From contig MU129155.1 in assembly GCA_014904985.1 (NCBI GenBank), positions 1-64,000 of the forward strand: a DNA stretch of 64,000 nucleotides, written 5' to 3'. Shown here one piece after another: positions 47,881 to 59,100 of the stretch. The notes under the pieces were generated by a model. The model saw only the letters and a list, made by a program, of their open reading frames with translations, was not told the DNA's origin and did no database searches. Source of the DNA: Hydnum rufescens UP504 (lineage: Eukaryota; Basidiomycota; Agaricomycetes; Cantharellales; Hydnaceae). A program made the translations under genes and the position numbers. Position 1 is the first letter of the stretch. Every line of letters starts with the position of its first letter.

Positions 47881-49197
47881 AGCAGGAAACTGTGGAAGAA
47901 ACCAGCTACAGTCCGCGAAATGGAAACGAGGACAAAGAAGGGGGATCACGGGGCCAATCCGAACGTTAGGGTCCGAGGGAAGGAAGGGTCTTTGGACGGG
48001 TAGAATTGTCCTGTATAGACGGAGCCTATCCAGACAATAAATGAAGGGGTTGTTAAATCAGAGAATCACACTCTAGGTCCTCCTCTTGAGAGCCTATCAG
48101 AAGTGTGATTAGTGGGGGTTGAGTTTTGGAATTTACCCTGACACCAGCAGCAGTTCAACTAGCTTTTCAACTGGGGATGGGGGGAAAGACGATAGAAATT
48201 CGCATCTCCTGCACTTAATATACATCACAGAAAAATGCTATGGTAACCGGCGGAAAGATGGGATTAAGGCGAAAATGAGGAAAAAGAAATCAAGTCAAAA
48301 GCTTCAAAACTGAAGGAGATATTCAATTAACAAGTGAGAATGGGAGAATATGGCTTAACCAAGGTATTCCTCCTCTTCTACTGGACCAAATCCCTTGAGG
48401 AATGGTGGAACTGGTCGTCCTAGATGTACCCTCCATCGGGCATAGGGTGCCGGAACCATAATTGCCTTTAGTAATCAGAAAAGCGGAGGTAAAAGTGAAA
48501 TGAGCCATGAGGAGACTAAATTACAGGAGGCCGAGTTCTAATCCGCTCGTTTTGCCCTTGGTACCGTTCGATGCGGATTTTCAGCGTCTTTCCAGGGGTG
48601 ATCGTTTCGAACGAATCGGATCAAAACTGATGGAGTTATTCGCGAAATACTGAAGAATAGTGTGGAACATGAGGTAAAGTCGACCTGGAGGATGCAGTTC
48701 TCATCCGATAAACGTGTGTGTGGTACCGTTAGACAGGTATTAATCGTAGCTTTCTGGGCGCTGTCTTGCCGAGTCGATCCGATCGAAATTGGTGGAGATA
48801 TTCGCGAAATACTCCTTGAGAGTATTGGAATAGCCCCTATTCCACATGTGACAAGTCCGCGAGTCAAAGTGGGAGTCGTGTTACGTAATACAAGGTCAAA
48901 TACCGCCCTTGAGGCAATTGGATAAGCCGGTGGTGATACAATAGATGGACGAAAGTAAGCAAGTTGAATTGCTATAGCCTGGTTGAACTGGCTTGGAGAT
49001 AAGTACAAATTTGATGGCCTGTTGGAGTGCCAAGGACAGACAAATAATTGTCTCGTATATAGGGTGGAGGAAAAGTAAAAAGGGACCACGGATCCTGGGA
49101 TGTGAATCCATGCTATTTGACGGCCAGAGGAATAACAAGTGTGGATACGAGAGAAATGTAAGAATATGGATTCGTTTGAGGAGGTAATTGGGCCCGG
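47881..49197. other. 1.3-kb sequence interrupting LINE2 ORF2
   Basis: No gene is recognised. CpG is normal here, unlike in the LINE2 parts on both sides. It contains two units of the 160-bp satellite at 48555-48870 in reverse orientation. No terminal repeats or target duplication could be shown. The word ACGT occurs near both edges but is too short to count. Confidence 0.55.
48555..48870 (-). repeat. 160-bp satellite, two units, reverse orientation
   Basis: TGGAGxTATTCGCGAAATACT starts at 48631 and again at 48792, 161 bp apart, each preceded by GATC-rich sequence and GGTACCGTT. Read on the minus strand it matches the satellite at 51395-51830 (CTCCxTCAGTTTT ... AAAATCCGCATCxAACGGTAC). Confidence 0.75.
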
Positions 49198-51291
49198 ATG
49201 AGGTATGTACGTAATGGGATTTTATCCCTCCAACAACGTAACAAAGCCATCCACCTGACATGGCTCCAGTCTTACCTGGACCTCAGCCCATCACGCCCAA
49301 CTTGGGCATTCCTAGCAGATTCCCTAATTACCACAAACATCCCAAGATCACAAGCCCAGAAACTGGATGACAAATCTTATAAAAACACCTTCCTCCAAAC
49401 CTGGGAGACTGGGCTCACCAGCCGCTCCCACCTACCACATGACCTGAAACAGATGATAAAGGTTGGCAAGGAGTTTGGAGTCCAGTTTGACACCCTGTCC
49501 CTCCCCCTCCCACACAAAACAGCCCTCCCAGTTTGGCTACACCTTGACCCCAACCCAACCCTTCAAAGGTTACAACACAGTAAAGAAGCCAGGTGCCTAA
49601 GGCTCAACCACCAGGTTATTACAGTCAATGATCTCCAAGTGGCAGCACACCGCACCACACAACACAAAAACAGACGAAACTGCATCTGTGACCATTGCAA
49701 AGAAGTCAGGCAGAAAACTAATAATGCCTGCAAAAACCCACATAAGTGCCACAGAACTGCCCTTATGATGATCACCAGCCTACGTGCCAAATGGAACCCA
49801 ATGCATCCAACCACCAATGCCAGGCAAGAGCTGACCCCACAGCAGATTGAGGGTAATAATACAGCCTACCTCAATAATCTCCCAATCCACTTTAATGCAT
49901 CCACCCTCACTGCTGGACCCTTCCACCACAACTTCAGGGTGTTCACTGACAAACAGGGTATATCACATAACCCAGCCACATGCCTAACAATGCCACCAAC
50001 CCTCTCTGTGGTAACAGTATACACAGATGGATCATGTTTCAACAATGGGGATGAAAATGCACAAGCAGGGTGTGGCATATGGTATGGGCCTGATGACATC
50101 AGGAATACCTCCTTAAAAGTGCAGGGTGATGCACAGAGCAACCAAATAGGTGAAATCCTTGCTGTCCTCCACGCTGCCCAAGCCTGTCCCCCCCATTGTA
50201 CCCTACATATCAAGAGTGACTCCAAATACACCATCAGCATGCTCACTGTGAACCTCCAACCATGTGAAGACAGAGGGTGGATCAACATAAAAAACAAAGA
50301 GGCTCTCAAAGCCACAGTAGCCTGCCTCAGATCCAGAAGCAGCCCTACCACCCTACAATGGATCAAAGGCCACAATGGGGACCAAGGAAATGAAGGGGCT
50401 GACAAACTAGCCGAGCTGGGGGCACAAAAGGACACCCCTGACATCATCAACCTATCCATTAGTGAAACACACAACCTGCATGGAGCCAAACTTGCCAGCA
50501 TGTCCCAGTCTCTTCTGTACCAGGGCATAATGGAACGATCCAAACCTGGAACCCAGCAGAACACCCTAGCCCACCTTGACATGACCCGCTGGGCAGTCAA
50601 AACCCTATCAGGACACCTCCCCACTGATGCCAGAATATGGCACTCCATCAGACATAAGGATATCACTAGATCTATCCGCAATTTCCTATGGAAATGCCTC
50701 CACAACTCCTACAAGGTAGGGCACTACTGGGAAAACATTCCAAACTTTGAAGCTCGTGCTGAATGCCCAGTATGCTCTGTAAATGAATCATTAGAGCACA
50801 TCCTCACTGAATGCAACTCCCCAGCTCAGAACCAGATATGGAACCTTGCCAAGGAACTGTGGACCAAACGACACCCCAATTTCCCTACAATAAAATTTGG
50901 AACCATCCTTGGCTGCAGCCTTGCAGAATTCAAGGACAGAAATGGAAAAATCTTAAGTGGTGACAACCGCCTCTTCCGCATACTAATAACTGAGTCTGCC
51001 CACCTCATATGGAAGCTGAGATGTGAGCGGCGCATTATCAAACAGGACAACCCAGAGCTATCCCACACAGAGTATGAGGTCCACAACCGATGGCTACATA
51101 CCATCAACTCAAGGCTTGCACTTGACAAGCTCATGACTAACACTACCAAATTCAAAAAGAATGCCCTCCCCAGTGCCCTTGTCCTACGCACATGGAGTGG
51201 CACCCTCCTACATGAGACAAATCTCCCAGCAAACTGGATCTGGGAGTCAGGGGTTTTAGTGGGTATTGGGTCTCACCGCTGTGGAAGATAA
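49198..51291 (+). pseudogene. LINE2 ORF2 C-terminal part: RNase H and zinc motif
   Basis: An open frame of 697 codons. It begins with the RT-thumb word QQRNKAIHLTWLQSYLDLS, then a linker with a Cys/His stretch (CICDHCKEVRQ). RNase H follows (VYTDGSCFNN, IGEILAVLHAAQ, IKSDSKYT, WIKGHNGDQGNEGADKLAELG; Asp, Glu, Asp, His and Asp visible). Near 50760-50815 lies CPVCSVNESLEHILTEC, the zf-RVT type motif. It ends with RTWSGTL...GVLVGIG, the usual end of this family in mushrooms. It lacks its own endonuclease and RT. It is either the continuation of the 5' part or a separate 5'-truncated copy, because its first codons overlap the last ones of the 5' part. Confidence 0.85.
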
Positions 51292-51394
51292 AAACATCCA
51301 GTATCAGAAAAAGCGAAATTACACAACTTCCAGCCATTGGACGATCACATGACCGATTATGAGATTAATTACGGCTACGCGCAGAAACGAAATT

Positions 51395-51830
51395 CGTTTT
51401 ATAACTCCGTCAGTTTTGATTGGAGAGGTACGCCCATATAACGCTTAGAAAGCTACGATTCACACCTTTCGAACGGTACCAAACACAAGTTGAACGGACC
51501 AAAACTGCACTCTCCAGGCCAATTTTATTATTAAAATCCAGGATTTCCAGTAAAAAACGAATACCTCCGTCAGTTCGCATTCAATACTCTCGGAACAACC
51601 GCGCCTAGAAAGATATAAAAAATCCGCATCCAACGGTACTGAGCACGCGAAGAACAGATTAAAACTGAACTCTACAGAACGATATTACTATCAGAATTAA
51701 CACCCATCAGTAAAAAATGAATTTCTCCGTCAGTTTACACCGGATCTGCTCGGAACCACCGCGCCCAGAAAGCTGTTGAAAATCCGCATTGAATGATACC
51801 AAGCACGCCTATTACGGATACAAACTGCTG
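51395..51830 (+). repeat. 160-bp satellite, about 2.7 units
   Basis: CTCCGTCAG begins at 51405, 51565 and 51725, exactly 160 bp apart. AGAAAGxT and AATCCGCAT(C/T)xAA blocks recur with the same period (159-161 bp). The period is close to nucleosome spacing. It follows directly after LINE2 and is inverted relative to the units at 48555-48870. Confidence 0.85.
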
Positions 51831-51984
51831 TCTCTGCATCAAATCCCACACCATGCACTTGTTCCTTTTATTAACCAGTAACAAAACACCTTAACCACTG
51901 GACTATGCTCAGATTAATCTCCAAAACCCAGAGATGTCCTTTAATTTCGCTTCCCATGAGCCCCAAAACACATCACAAGATCAG

Positions 51985-52240
51985 TGACATCATGCTCCAA
52001 CCACTCCACAAGCTCAGCAAATTAGTGACATCATTCCCTTTATGAATCCTTTTGTTCTCTTTATGAATGACATCACTATGACTTCACTATGACATCACAC
52101 TCTATGGATGACTCAGCTATGACCGCATTATGACATCATTTCTTTATTACTCTTTTGTTCTACTCCACTATGATCTCATAGCTTTATTACTCTTTTGTTC
52201 TTGCTCCATGCACAGCCACCTTCAGATAGGTATATAAGCT
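51985..52240 (+). promoter_or_regulatory. Promoter-like region with bZIP motif cluster and TATA box
   Basis: TGACATCA occurs at 51985, 52026, 52068, 52090 and 52131, and TGACTCA (the Gcn4/AP-1 consensus) at 52109. Three of the spacings are 41-42 bp and one is 22 bp. GTATATAAG follows at about 52230. No gene starts directly downstream. AATAAA sits at 53020, so the stretch may be an LTR or a promoter whose gene is lost. No LTR ends or second LTR were found. Confidence 0.45.
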
Positions 52241-52629
52241 AGCAGATTTTCTTGTTCCCCCCCATCTCCTCACTCTGGAAATCAACCACTGTCAACTACT
52301 GTCTACCATTCTGCTTAATATCTAAAGAACTGTCTATCTAAAGCCATCTGGAGCTAAGTCATCTTCAAGGTTGTTGAGACCAAGTTACTGGAAGCCATCT
52401 ACGCGAAATACTGAAGCCAAGGATAGTTGCAGAACCTAAGGTTAGAGTTGCTGGACATCCAAGGAAAAAGTAAGCATAACGAAATATGAGTCAGGAAAGA
52501 AGATTGAAGCATACTAACCAAACTAACCAAGCACTGACCATTCTATAGCCCACAGATATCCGCATTTTGACTAGGAGGACATAAACGAGGACACACAAAT
52601 ATCAGTAAACAAACAAACGCAACACGAAC

Positions 52630-52750
52630 ATGTATAAGCCTTTCCACAAGCATCCCAGACGTATAAGCCTTCCTATAAGCATCCTCCACATATAAGCCTT
52701 TCTATAAGCATTCCATACAACGTATAAGCCTTCCTATAAGCATCTACGAT
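52630..52750. repeat. Minisatellite of 29-32 bp, four units
   Basis: The word GTATAAGCCTTxCTATAAGCAT starts near 52632, 52661, 52690 and 52722. It has no coding role that I can see. Confidence 0.8.
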
Positions 52751-53190
52751 ATATCATTGACTATTGCTAGTCCATATCACATTCCATTCTCCAATAAACA
52801 CATACATATCTTGCAGAGAGTGATCAACCATCGAAGCGAACCAACCCATTTGAATAAACAGAAACACAGTCTCCTATCTACACACTGGCTGAACCAGATT
52901 TTGATTTGACAGTCATCGGAGCTCCTAACCCTTCTTCTATACCGCCCCCCGGGGCAGAACCGATGACCATGGTCATCTGCAGACTCTGAGTCCCACACTT
53001 AGGGGCCTAGGCCCCTGTGAATAAAACTACATTTCCTCTGGGTCTTTTCTTTCTTCTCTTCTCTGCCTCAGGGGGTGAAACCCCCCCTCCCTAGCAGGCT
53101 CCAGGGCCGGATTACATCCGCTGCCTGGAAGCCAATCTGCTCCACCAAAAAAAATAAAATAAAAAAAATAAACATGAATGCAGCACAAAA

Positions 53191-53797
53191 CGAGCAGCTT
53201 ATGCTGCTCTTTTCGCACCACAAGAATAAGGAATAAGAATAAGAAATAAAAAATACCTTGTAGTACCCCACACCCACTGCAGTGGTGTGGGGTACTGGGG
53301 CTGTGTACTCTCACTCATACTTATGGGGGTTTGTATGGGTGCCTGTCATTTGGGTGTCAAAAAGGGGGGGGGCAGGGGTTTTGCCTCAGTATTCATTTGC
53401 CAGGGATGTTGAGACCTACAAGACAAACTTTTAAGTTAGTTAGAGATTAAAAACCATGCAAAAAGAGCAGCTTTTGCTGCTCTTTTTTGTGTGGCTGTAG
53501 CTGGAGGGGGGACTTACCTTATATAGAACCACACACCCACCATGGTGGGTGTGTGATTCCAGGCCCTTCTTTGGTGCATTGCTGTGGCCATCTATCACAT
53601 TGCATTGCCATGTGTGGCATTGCTCTCATCATTTTGCAGGTTATCATCATACCTACAAAATAATATCTTAAAATTAGTTAAGAATTGAACACCATGCAAA
53701 AAGAGCAGCAAAAGCTGCTCTTTTTGTGTGGGTGTAGCTACTGGGGGTGGGCACTCACCTTATATAATACCACACACCTGCTGCAGTGGGTGTGGTA
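53191..53797. repeat. Three copies of a double-hairpin repeat
   Basis: Hairpin a: GAGCAGCTTATGCTGCTC (53191-53208), the same stem with loop TTTT (53461-53487) and with loop AAAA (53698-53725). Hairpin b: GTACCCCACACC...GGTGTGGGGTAC (53263-53295), CACACACCCACCATGG... (53530-53555) and TACCACAC...GTGTGGTA (53768-53797). The distance from a to b is 69-72 bp in every copy; the copies are 274 and 238 bp apart. The stems are kept although their sequences differ, so the folded form may matter, or the unit is a small inverted-repeat element. Confidence 0.75.
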
Positions 53798-54251
53798 CTC
53801 GCACATTCATGGTTTTGTTCATGCAGCCAAAGGGGCCCTTAGATTTCTATACCAAAAGACCTTCCTTTGAGCCTCAACATTCAGATTGATCCCATGGTCC
53901 CCTCTTTTCATTCCCGATTCCATATCATGGGCTGTGGCTGGATTCAACCTCTGTTTCCTGCTTACAGCAGCCAGTACAGTTACACAACCAGTTGAGATGT
54001 ATTGCTTGGCTGAGTGGTTTGGGATATTGCTGAAGTCAATTGAGGAATTGAATTAGGTGTGCTGAATACTTGTGCTTTTGCAGCTGTGGAGGCGTGGAAT
54101 CCACCACCAAAGTATGTCCTCAACTAAACCAACTGCACCATGACTCATTCCATCAGACAAAATTCAGTATAGGAGTGCATCCTGATTGAATAGTAACTCA
54201 TTTTCAAGGACAATATTGTGCTCTTTGGTTGTTTGCAATACCTCACCTTGT

Positions 54252-56140
54252 CTAGGCCATTATCAGTGATGTGGCAGGTAACAATTTTTGTGGCCAGGCT
54301 ACAAAGGTGATCCAGCTCAGATTCTGGGTGACAAACTGACAGATATTATCAGTACCAGCAACTTCAACCCAACAATCCAAGATATTTGCAGTGATCATGT
54401 GGAGGATGCCTTCATGGATCATTCGGAAAGGAGCACTGTCACTTGTGAGTTTTGCTGTATCTTTGGGGAAGAGAGAACTGAAATGCTGGAATATGCTGCA
54501 ATTATCATCACATAGAGATTTAGGTTGAATCCACATTCTCCAAATGGCATTAGTGGCAGCCATTTTGATATGGAAGAGCCCTGGGATTGTGATAAGATAT
54601 TGTAAGCAGTCGATGATGTCATGTTTGATTCACCATGATTCAAGTACTGATTCCACTTGTTCGTACTCCAAGGTCCCCATGTGTAAGGATGACATGTTCC
54701 TTAATGATGTCCTCTCCTATTCTCATTCCCCTCATAAGTTGAGTTATTGCATCTATATTTCCATCATTTGTCAACACTTTCACATACATTGCTTTGGCAG
54801 GAAAGTGTACTGTGGTTTTCAGTGGAATTTGGTAGGTCGTTTTTGGTCTTCCCAAATTGGATTTGAACTGGGGAAAGTGCACATTGATCAAGATGGATAG
54901 CACATGCCATTTCATCACTGCTTAAATGCCAGGTGCAGCAGCATTCATCTTTGAGATGATGTCTAGGTACATAGGCTCCTTCAGCATGGTGGCTGCAGGT
55001 GGTCAGTGGTCATTTAGAGGACTTGAATCCCAGAGCTGATGTGCATATTGTAAATGACTTGGCTCAACACCATGTGAGAGTTGGCAAAATAGGCCAGTGG
55101 TGATACTTTCGAACATCCTCTGATTTGCTAATGTTGTCTGGCCAGGCTTGAACTTGAAGTCCAAGTTGTCATATGCTATTGATGTGATGTAGGATGACCC
55201 AAGCTGTTTGAGTGTGGCCTCTTGCTCCTCTCTTAAAGAACAGAGCATATTGCTGACTGTTGTTGCCACTACTGACAAACTGCCATGAGCAAGGACTTCA
55301 CAAACTGTCTTGGGGGTATTTGTCGACTTGAGAAAGAAACCAATTGCAGCTTGCAATCCATTACATCTCACATTGGTACTGTGAGCCATAATGGATATAA
55401 TCTGACATGCCTTCTTTTTATTTACTCAAGGTCAGTAGGGACTCAATATGGTGGATGGACAAAGGCCTACAATTGCAATCAATTGAAGGTCATGAACATC
55501 TCCTTTGGTATGTTGCTTCCTCCCATCTCATCAAGTTTCACCCCCCTATCCTCATCCTGTATTTGCTCTTCCACAGTACCATGCTCCACTGCCCTATTCC
55601 CACTGCCATCAACCCCTTGCATGCTCACATGATGCCTGGAAAGTTGCTTCCCACTGGCAGTCATTGCATCAGAGGCAAGCAAGTGGGTGACAAGATTCCA
55701 TAGTGCTGGCATGTCTTTTTGAAGTTTCAATGCCAAATTTGTGAATGAAAATTGCTGGATTTGTTCAATTTGTAAATGTGCAGCATTGAACCAAAGGCCA
55801 AACTTGGGTCTGGTAATCCAGCATATGTCAGAAGTATATATGGTTTCTGCCTCTTGAAGGGCCAGGTTTTGACTAAAGGATGCACAACAGGGCTTGCATA
55901 TAATGCATTGAGTATGTCATCAATTTGGAGGGATGCAACTACATTTGTATGCAGTGGGACATGACTGCCTAATAGGGTGGACCAGAACTGGGATAGGTCA
56001 TCAAAATTTTCATCCATGCATTGCAGAACAGTATCAAGAGCATGTAATGGTGGGGGGGACATATGCATATATGGAAAAGGGATATGGCAATAAAGTTTGT
56101 ATCTGAAGTAAACAAAGCCTCAGACCAAACAACAAATGTG
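54252..56140 (-). pseudogene. Decayed DUF6589-like gene, 3' part
   Basis: Five short frames on the minus strand line up from high to low coordinate: DDILNALYASPVVH, LQKDMPALWNLVTHLL, SYITSIAYDNLDFKF with ESITTGLFCQLSHGV, VILTHGDLGVRTS, and AATNAIWRMWIQPKS. The order and the words DNLDF and HGDLG recall agaricomycete DUF6589 proteins, a family of unknown function with transposon-like distribution. Stops and frame changes separate all parts. CpG is almost absent. LINE3 is inserted at 56140, and the 5' part of the gene should lie beyond 60171. Confidence 0.55.
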
Positions 56141-56156
56141 CCAGTTGTCATGGTGG
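56141..56156. repeat. Target-site duplication of LINE3, 3' side
   Basis: CCAGTTGTCATGGTGG here and again at 60155-60170. The tail (GGT)n of LINE3 on the plus strand follows at once, so the last bases of the duplication merge with it. Confidence 0.8.
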
Positions 56157-59100
56157 TGGTGGTGGTGGAAATCTCATTTATATACTGCATTGGGCTGCCT
56201 ATGGGTAATAGCTAGGTGCCTAGGGTGGTCCTTTTACAAGGGGTATAAGTTATGTACTTTGGCTAGTCTCTGGCTCTGATGATTCTCCCTTGGACTGATA
56301 GTGTTCTTGTCCTTCCTGCCTGCTTGGCCTTCCCATTATATTCTCCCATATGGCATTCTTGCTGTGGTTCATTCCTCTTTGGCTTCAGGGCATGGTGCAT
56401 ATATATACAGGATAAGATATTTGGTTGAGGGCATAGGCTGTTACTGAATACTCAGCTTTGTGAACACTGGGCATGCTTTGATGAATTTGACCAGCCGGTC
56501 CATTCCTTTCATCATGCCCATCAGGTGCCACATCTGTTGGTCTTCTCCCTCACCTAGGAGGTATCATTGGTCTTCAAATATCAGGCAGTCTTGGAGGAGG
56601 TGCTCTCAGGTTTGTGTGTGCTCCCTGCATTGGCATGCTTTGTCTTCATCTGGTATGAATTTCACATAGTAGCTACTGATATGGGCATGTCCTGTCCAGC
56701 ATTGTACAAGCCTGCTAAAGGTCTTGCATGAGAGTTTGCAGAGCCATTTCATTGGGGTGAGGGAGGGGGGAACTTGTTGGCCATTTTGTAGCTTGATCAG
56801 TCCTGTTGCCTTGGGTCAGTTATCCACAGTTGGGTCCATTGACTTTGCAGATCATGTCTCCACATGCATCCAGCAAACATGGCTGGGTGGAATTCAGTTG
56901 TGCAGGTTGTTTGGAGCTGCTTGTTTGGCTAGAGTGTCTGAGCATTCATTTCCCAGGATGTTGTGGTGGCCTGGGACCCATGAGAGGGTGATTGTGAGGT
57001 CCTGGTGTTGTTGCAGCAAGGGGAAGATGATTGCTCTGAACTGTTGTGAGCATCACTGTGCATTTCCTGGGGCGCCCTTGTGGATTCTTTGTAGGGCACC
57101 CATGTTGTTGGTGTAGAAGTGGATTGACTTGATCTGGTTTGCTACTTGGTCTTGTGTCATGATTTCCTTCACTGCTTTGGCCTTGTGTGCTAATCCCTCC
57201 ATCTTGGCATCATACACTTTGACATGTTTGCCAAGTGCCTGCCCACCTTTGCAGATTGTCCTCCCTCTGAATATTGCATATCCTGCCCCTGTGCTGCACA
57301 CCCCTCTTTCAAACAAGAGGGATCCATCTGTATATGCAAGTATGTGGCCGTTGTCTAGTTCAAGCTCTGTCACCTTGTCTTGGTGTTTCCATGCCCATTC
57401 CTCCTTTAATGACTCACCAGGTTTGTTGTGGGGGCACCTTAACTTCTAGACAGCCTTGGAGGGGTTCATCATGCAGGGACTCATGCCATGGGGGATTGGC
57501 AATTGGGTTGATTATTTTGGTGTTTGGTACCATGTGGGAGGCAAGTTTCCAGAGTGTAGTGCATTGTAGTTGCTTGGACCTATCCATGGCACATCTATCT
57601 AGGTTTGACCAGTTGTGGGATTTCTTGTGGGGGGGGGTCAAGGGTGGTGGAGTAGAGACTGGGTGGATGCAGTGTTCAGGGGGTAGGTGGGTTGAGATAG
57701 GGTGTTGTGCTTTGAGTCGGGTGAAGTGGAGTGCAGCTCTATCATTTGCATATTCAAGGGATTCATGGATTGGGGGATGGAGCATTCTAGTCCCAGAGCA
57801 TATGTAGGGGTTGTCTGGAATACCCCTGCTATGAATCACAGAGCTTTATTCTGGATTGTCATAAGGGGGGCTGACTGCATTTTTCAGCTGCACCACCAAA
57901 CTGGGCTTGCAAATGACATCATTGGGAGTATGGCACCCTGGTATAGCAGTCTCCTTTGGTACTGGTGGAGGCCTTGGAGTGAGTTGCCAAGTACTGCCAA
58001 GGAGTCCACAGTGCATGATGCTCTGGTGGCTACTGCTCTGACATGTTCTTGGAACATTAGCTTTGAGTCAAAAATAATTCTGAGCCATTTGATGGTTTTC
58101 AAGGGTTGGATTATTGCTTTGTCTCGGAAGTTATTTGCTTGGAGCACAACTGGGGCAAGTACTTCCTCTCGGGTTCTCCATGTGTGGTGGATTAGTTCCC
58201 ATTTTGTTTTGCCCATCATCATGCCTCATGCATAGAGCCAGTGGTCAGCTGTGTTGTATGCAAGCTCCAGGATTCTCACATTTGTCTGGATCCTCTGGCT
58301 GGCCACCCTGAGGTTGCCATCATCAACATATAGTATGGTTGGCATACATGTTGTGGATGATGCCTTGGCTTCTGCCCTTAGCTGTGGGGGGAGGTTTCAT
58401 GGGTTTGTTGCTTCACTGATGGTGTTGACTAGGGGTGCTGAGAAGTAGGTGACAAGGATTGGGGATATGCATGATCCTTGTGGTATGCTGGTTTTTGTGG
58501 CCAGAAGTGAGTCATGTTTCCCATCAAGGCAGATGGCAGTCATGTGGTCACTTAGGAATGAGGCAGTCCATTTGACAATGCACAGTGGTATGCCTTTTCT
58601 CTCAGTGTGGTTAGGAGGACTGGGTGTGGGACAAAGTTGAAGAATCCAGTGATGTCAAATGTGAGTGATGATGTAACTAGGCCATGGTTTTGTGCTGCCT
58701 CTACATTGTGTACAGCCACTAGGGCTGCATCTTCTGCTGAGTGACCCTTAATGCTGCCAAATAGGGTAGGTGGGATGAGTGAGTGCTTGATCACTTTGCC
58801 AAGGACTTCCAGGAGTTGTATTGGCCTATATGCTCTCGGTTGTGCATAGTCTGGCTTTTTGGGCTTCCATAGGGTGACTACAAGGGATGAGTGGAATGGG
58901 TGATGTCCAGTTTTGGCTGCCAACATGACTATCTGGACAATCTCTTCTTCTGCCACTTGCCAGGCAAGTTTGAATGCAGTGCCAGACATTCCACTAATGC
59001 CTGGGGCATTGTGGGATTTCTGTTTGAAGATTGCAGTGCATACCTCATCCCTTGTGATGGGGACCCATGGGGTGTTGCTTTCACATGCTTCCATATCTGG

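Noticed and set aside
49866..50705. Minus-strand open frame of 279 codons
   Set aside because: It is the shadow of RNase H of LINE2; CpG-poor, C-rich sense sequence leaves few stops on the other strand.
51405..51733. CRISPR array
   Set aside because: The repeats are 160 bp long without short spacers, diverged, and in a fungal genome.
52000..53060. Solo LTR
   Set aside because: A TATA box and AATAAA are present, but no TG/CA ends, target duplication, primer site or second LTR could be found. Kept only as a promoter-like region.
53461..53487. Intrinsic (rho-independent) terminator
   Set aside because: The hairpin with a T run looks like one, but the window is eukaryotic and the hairpin is part of a three-copy repeat.
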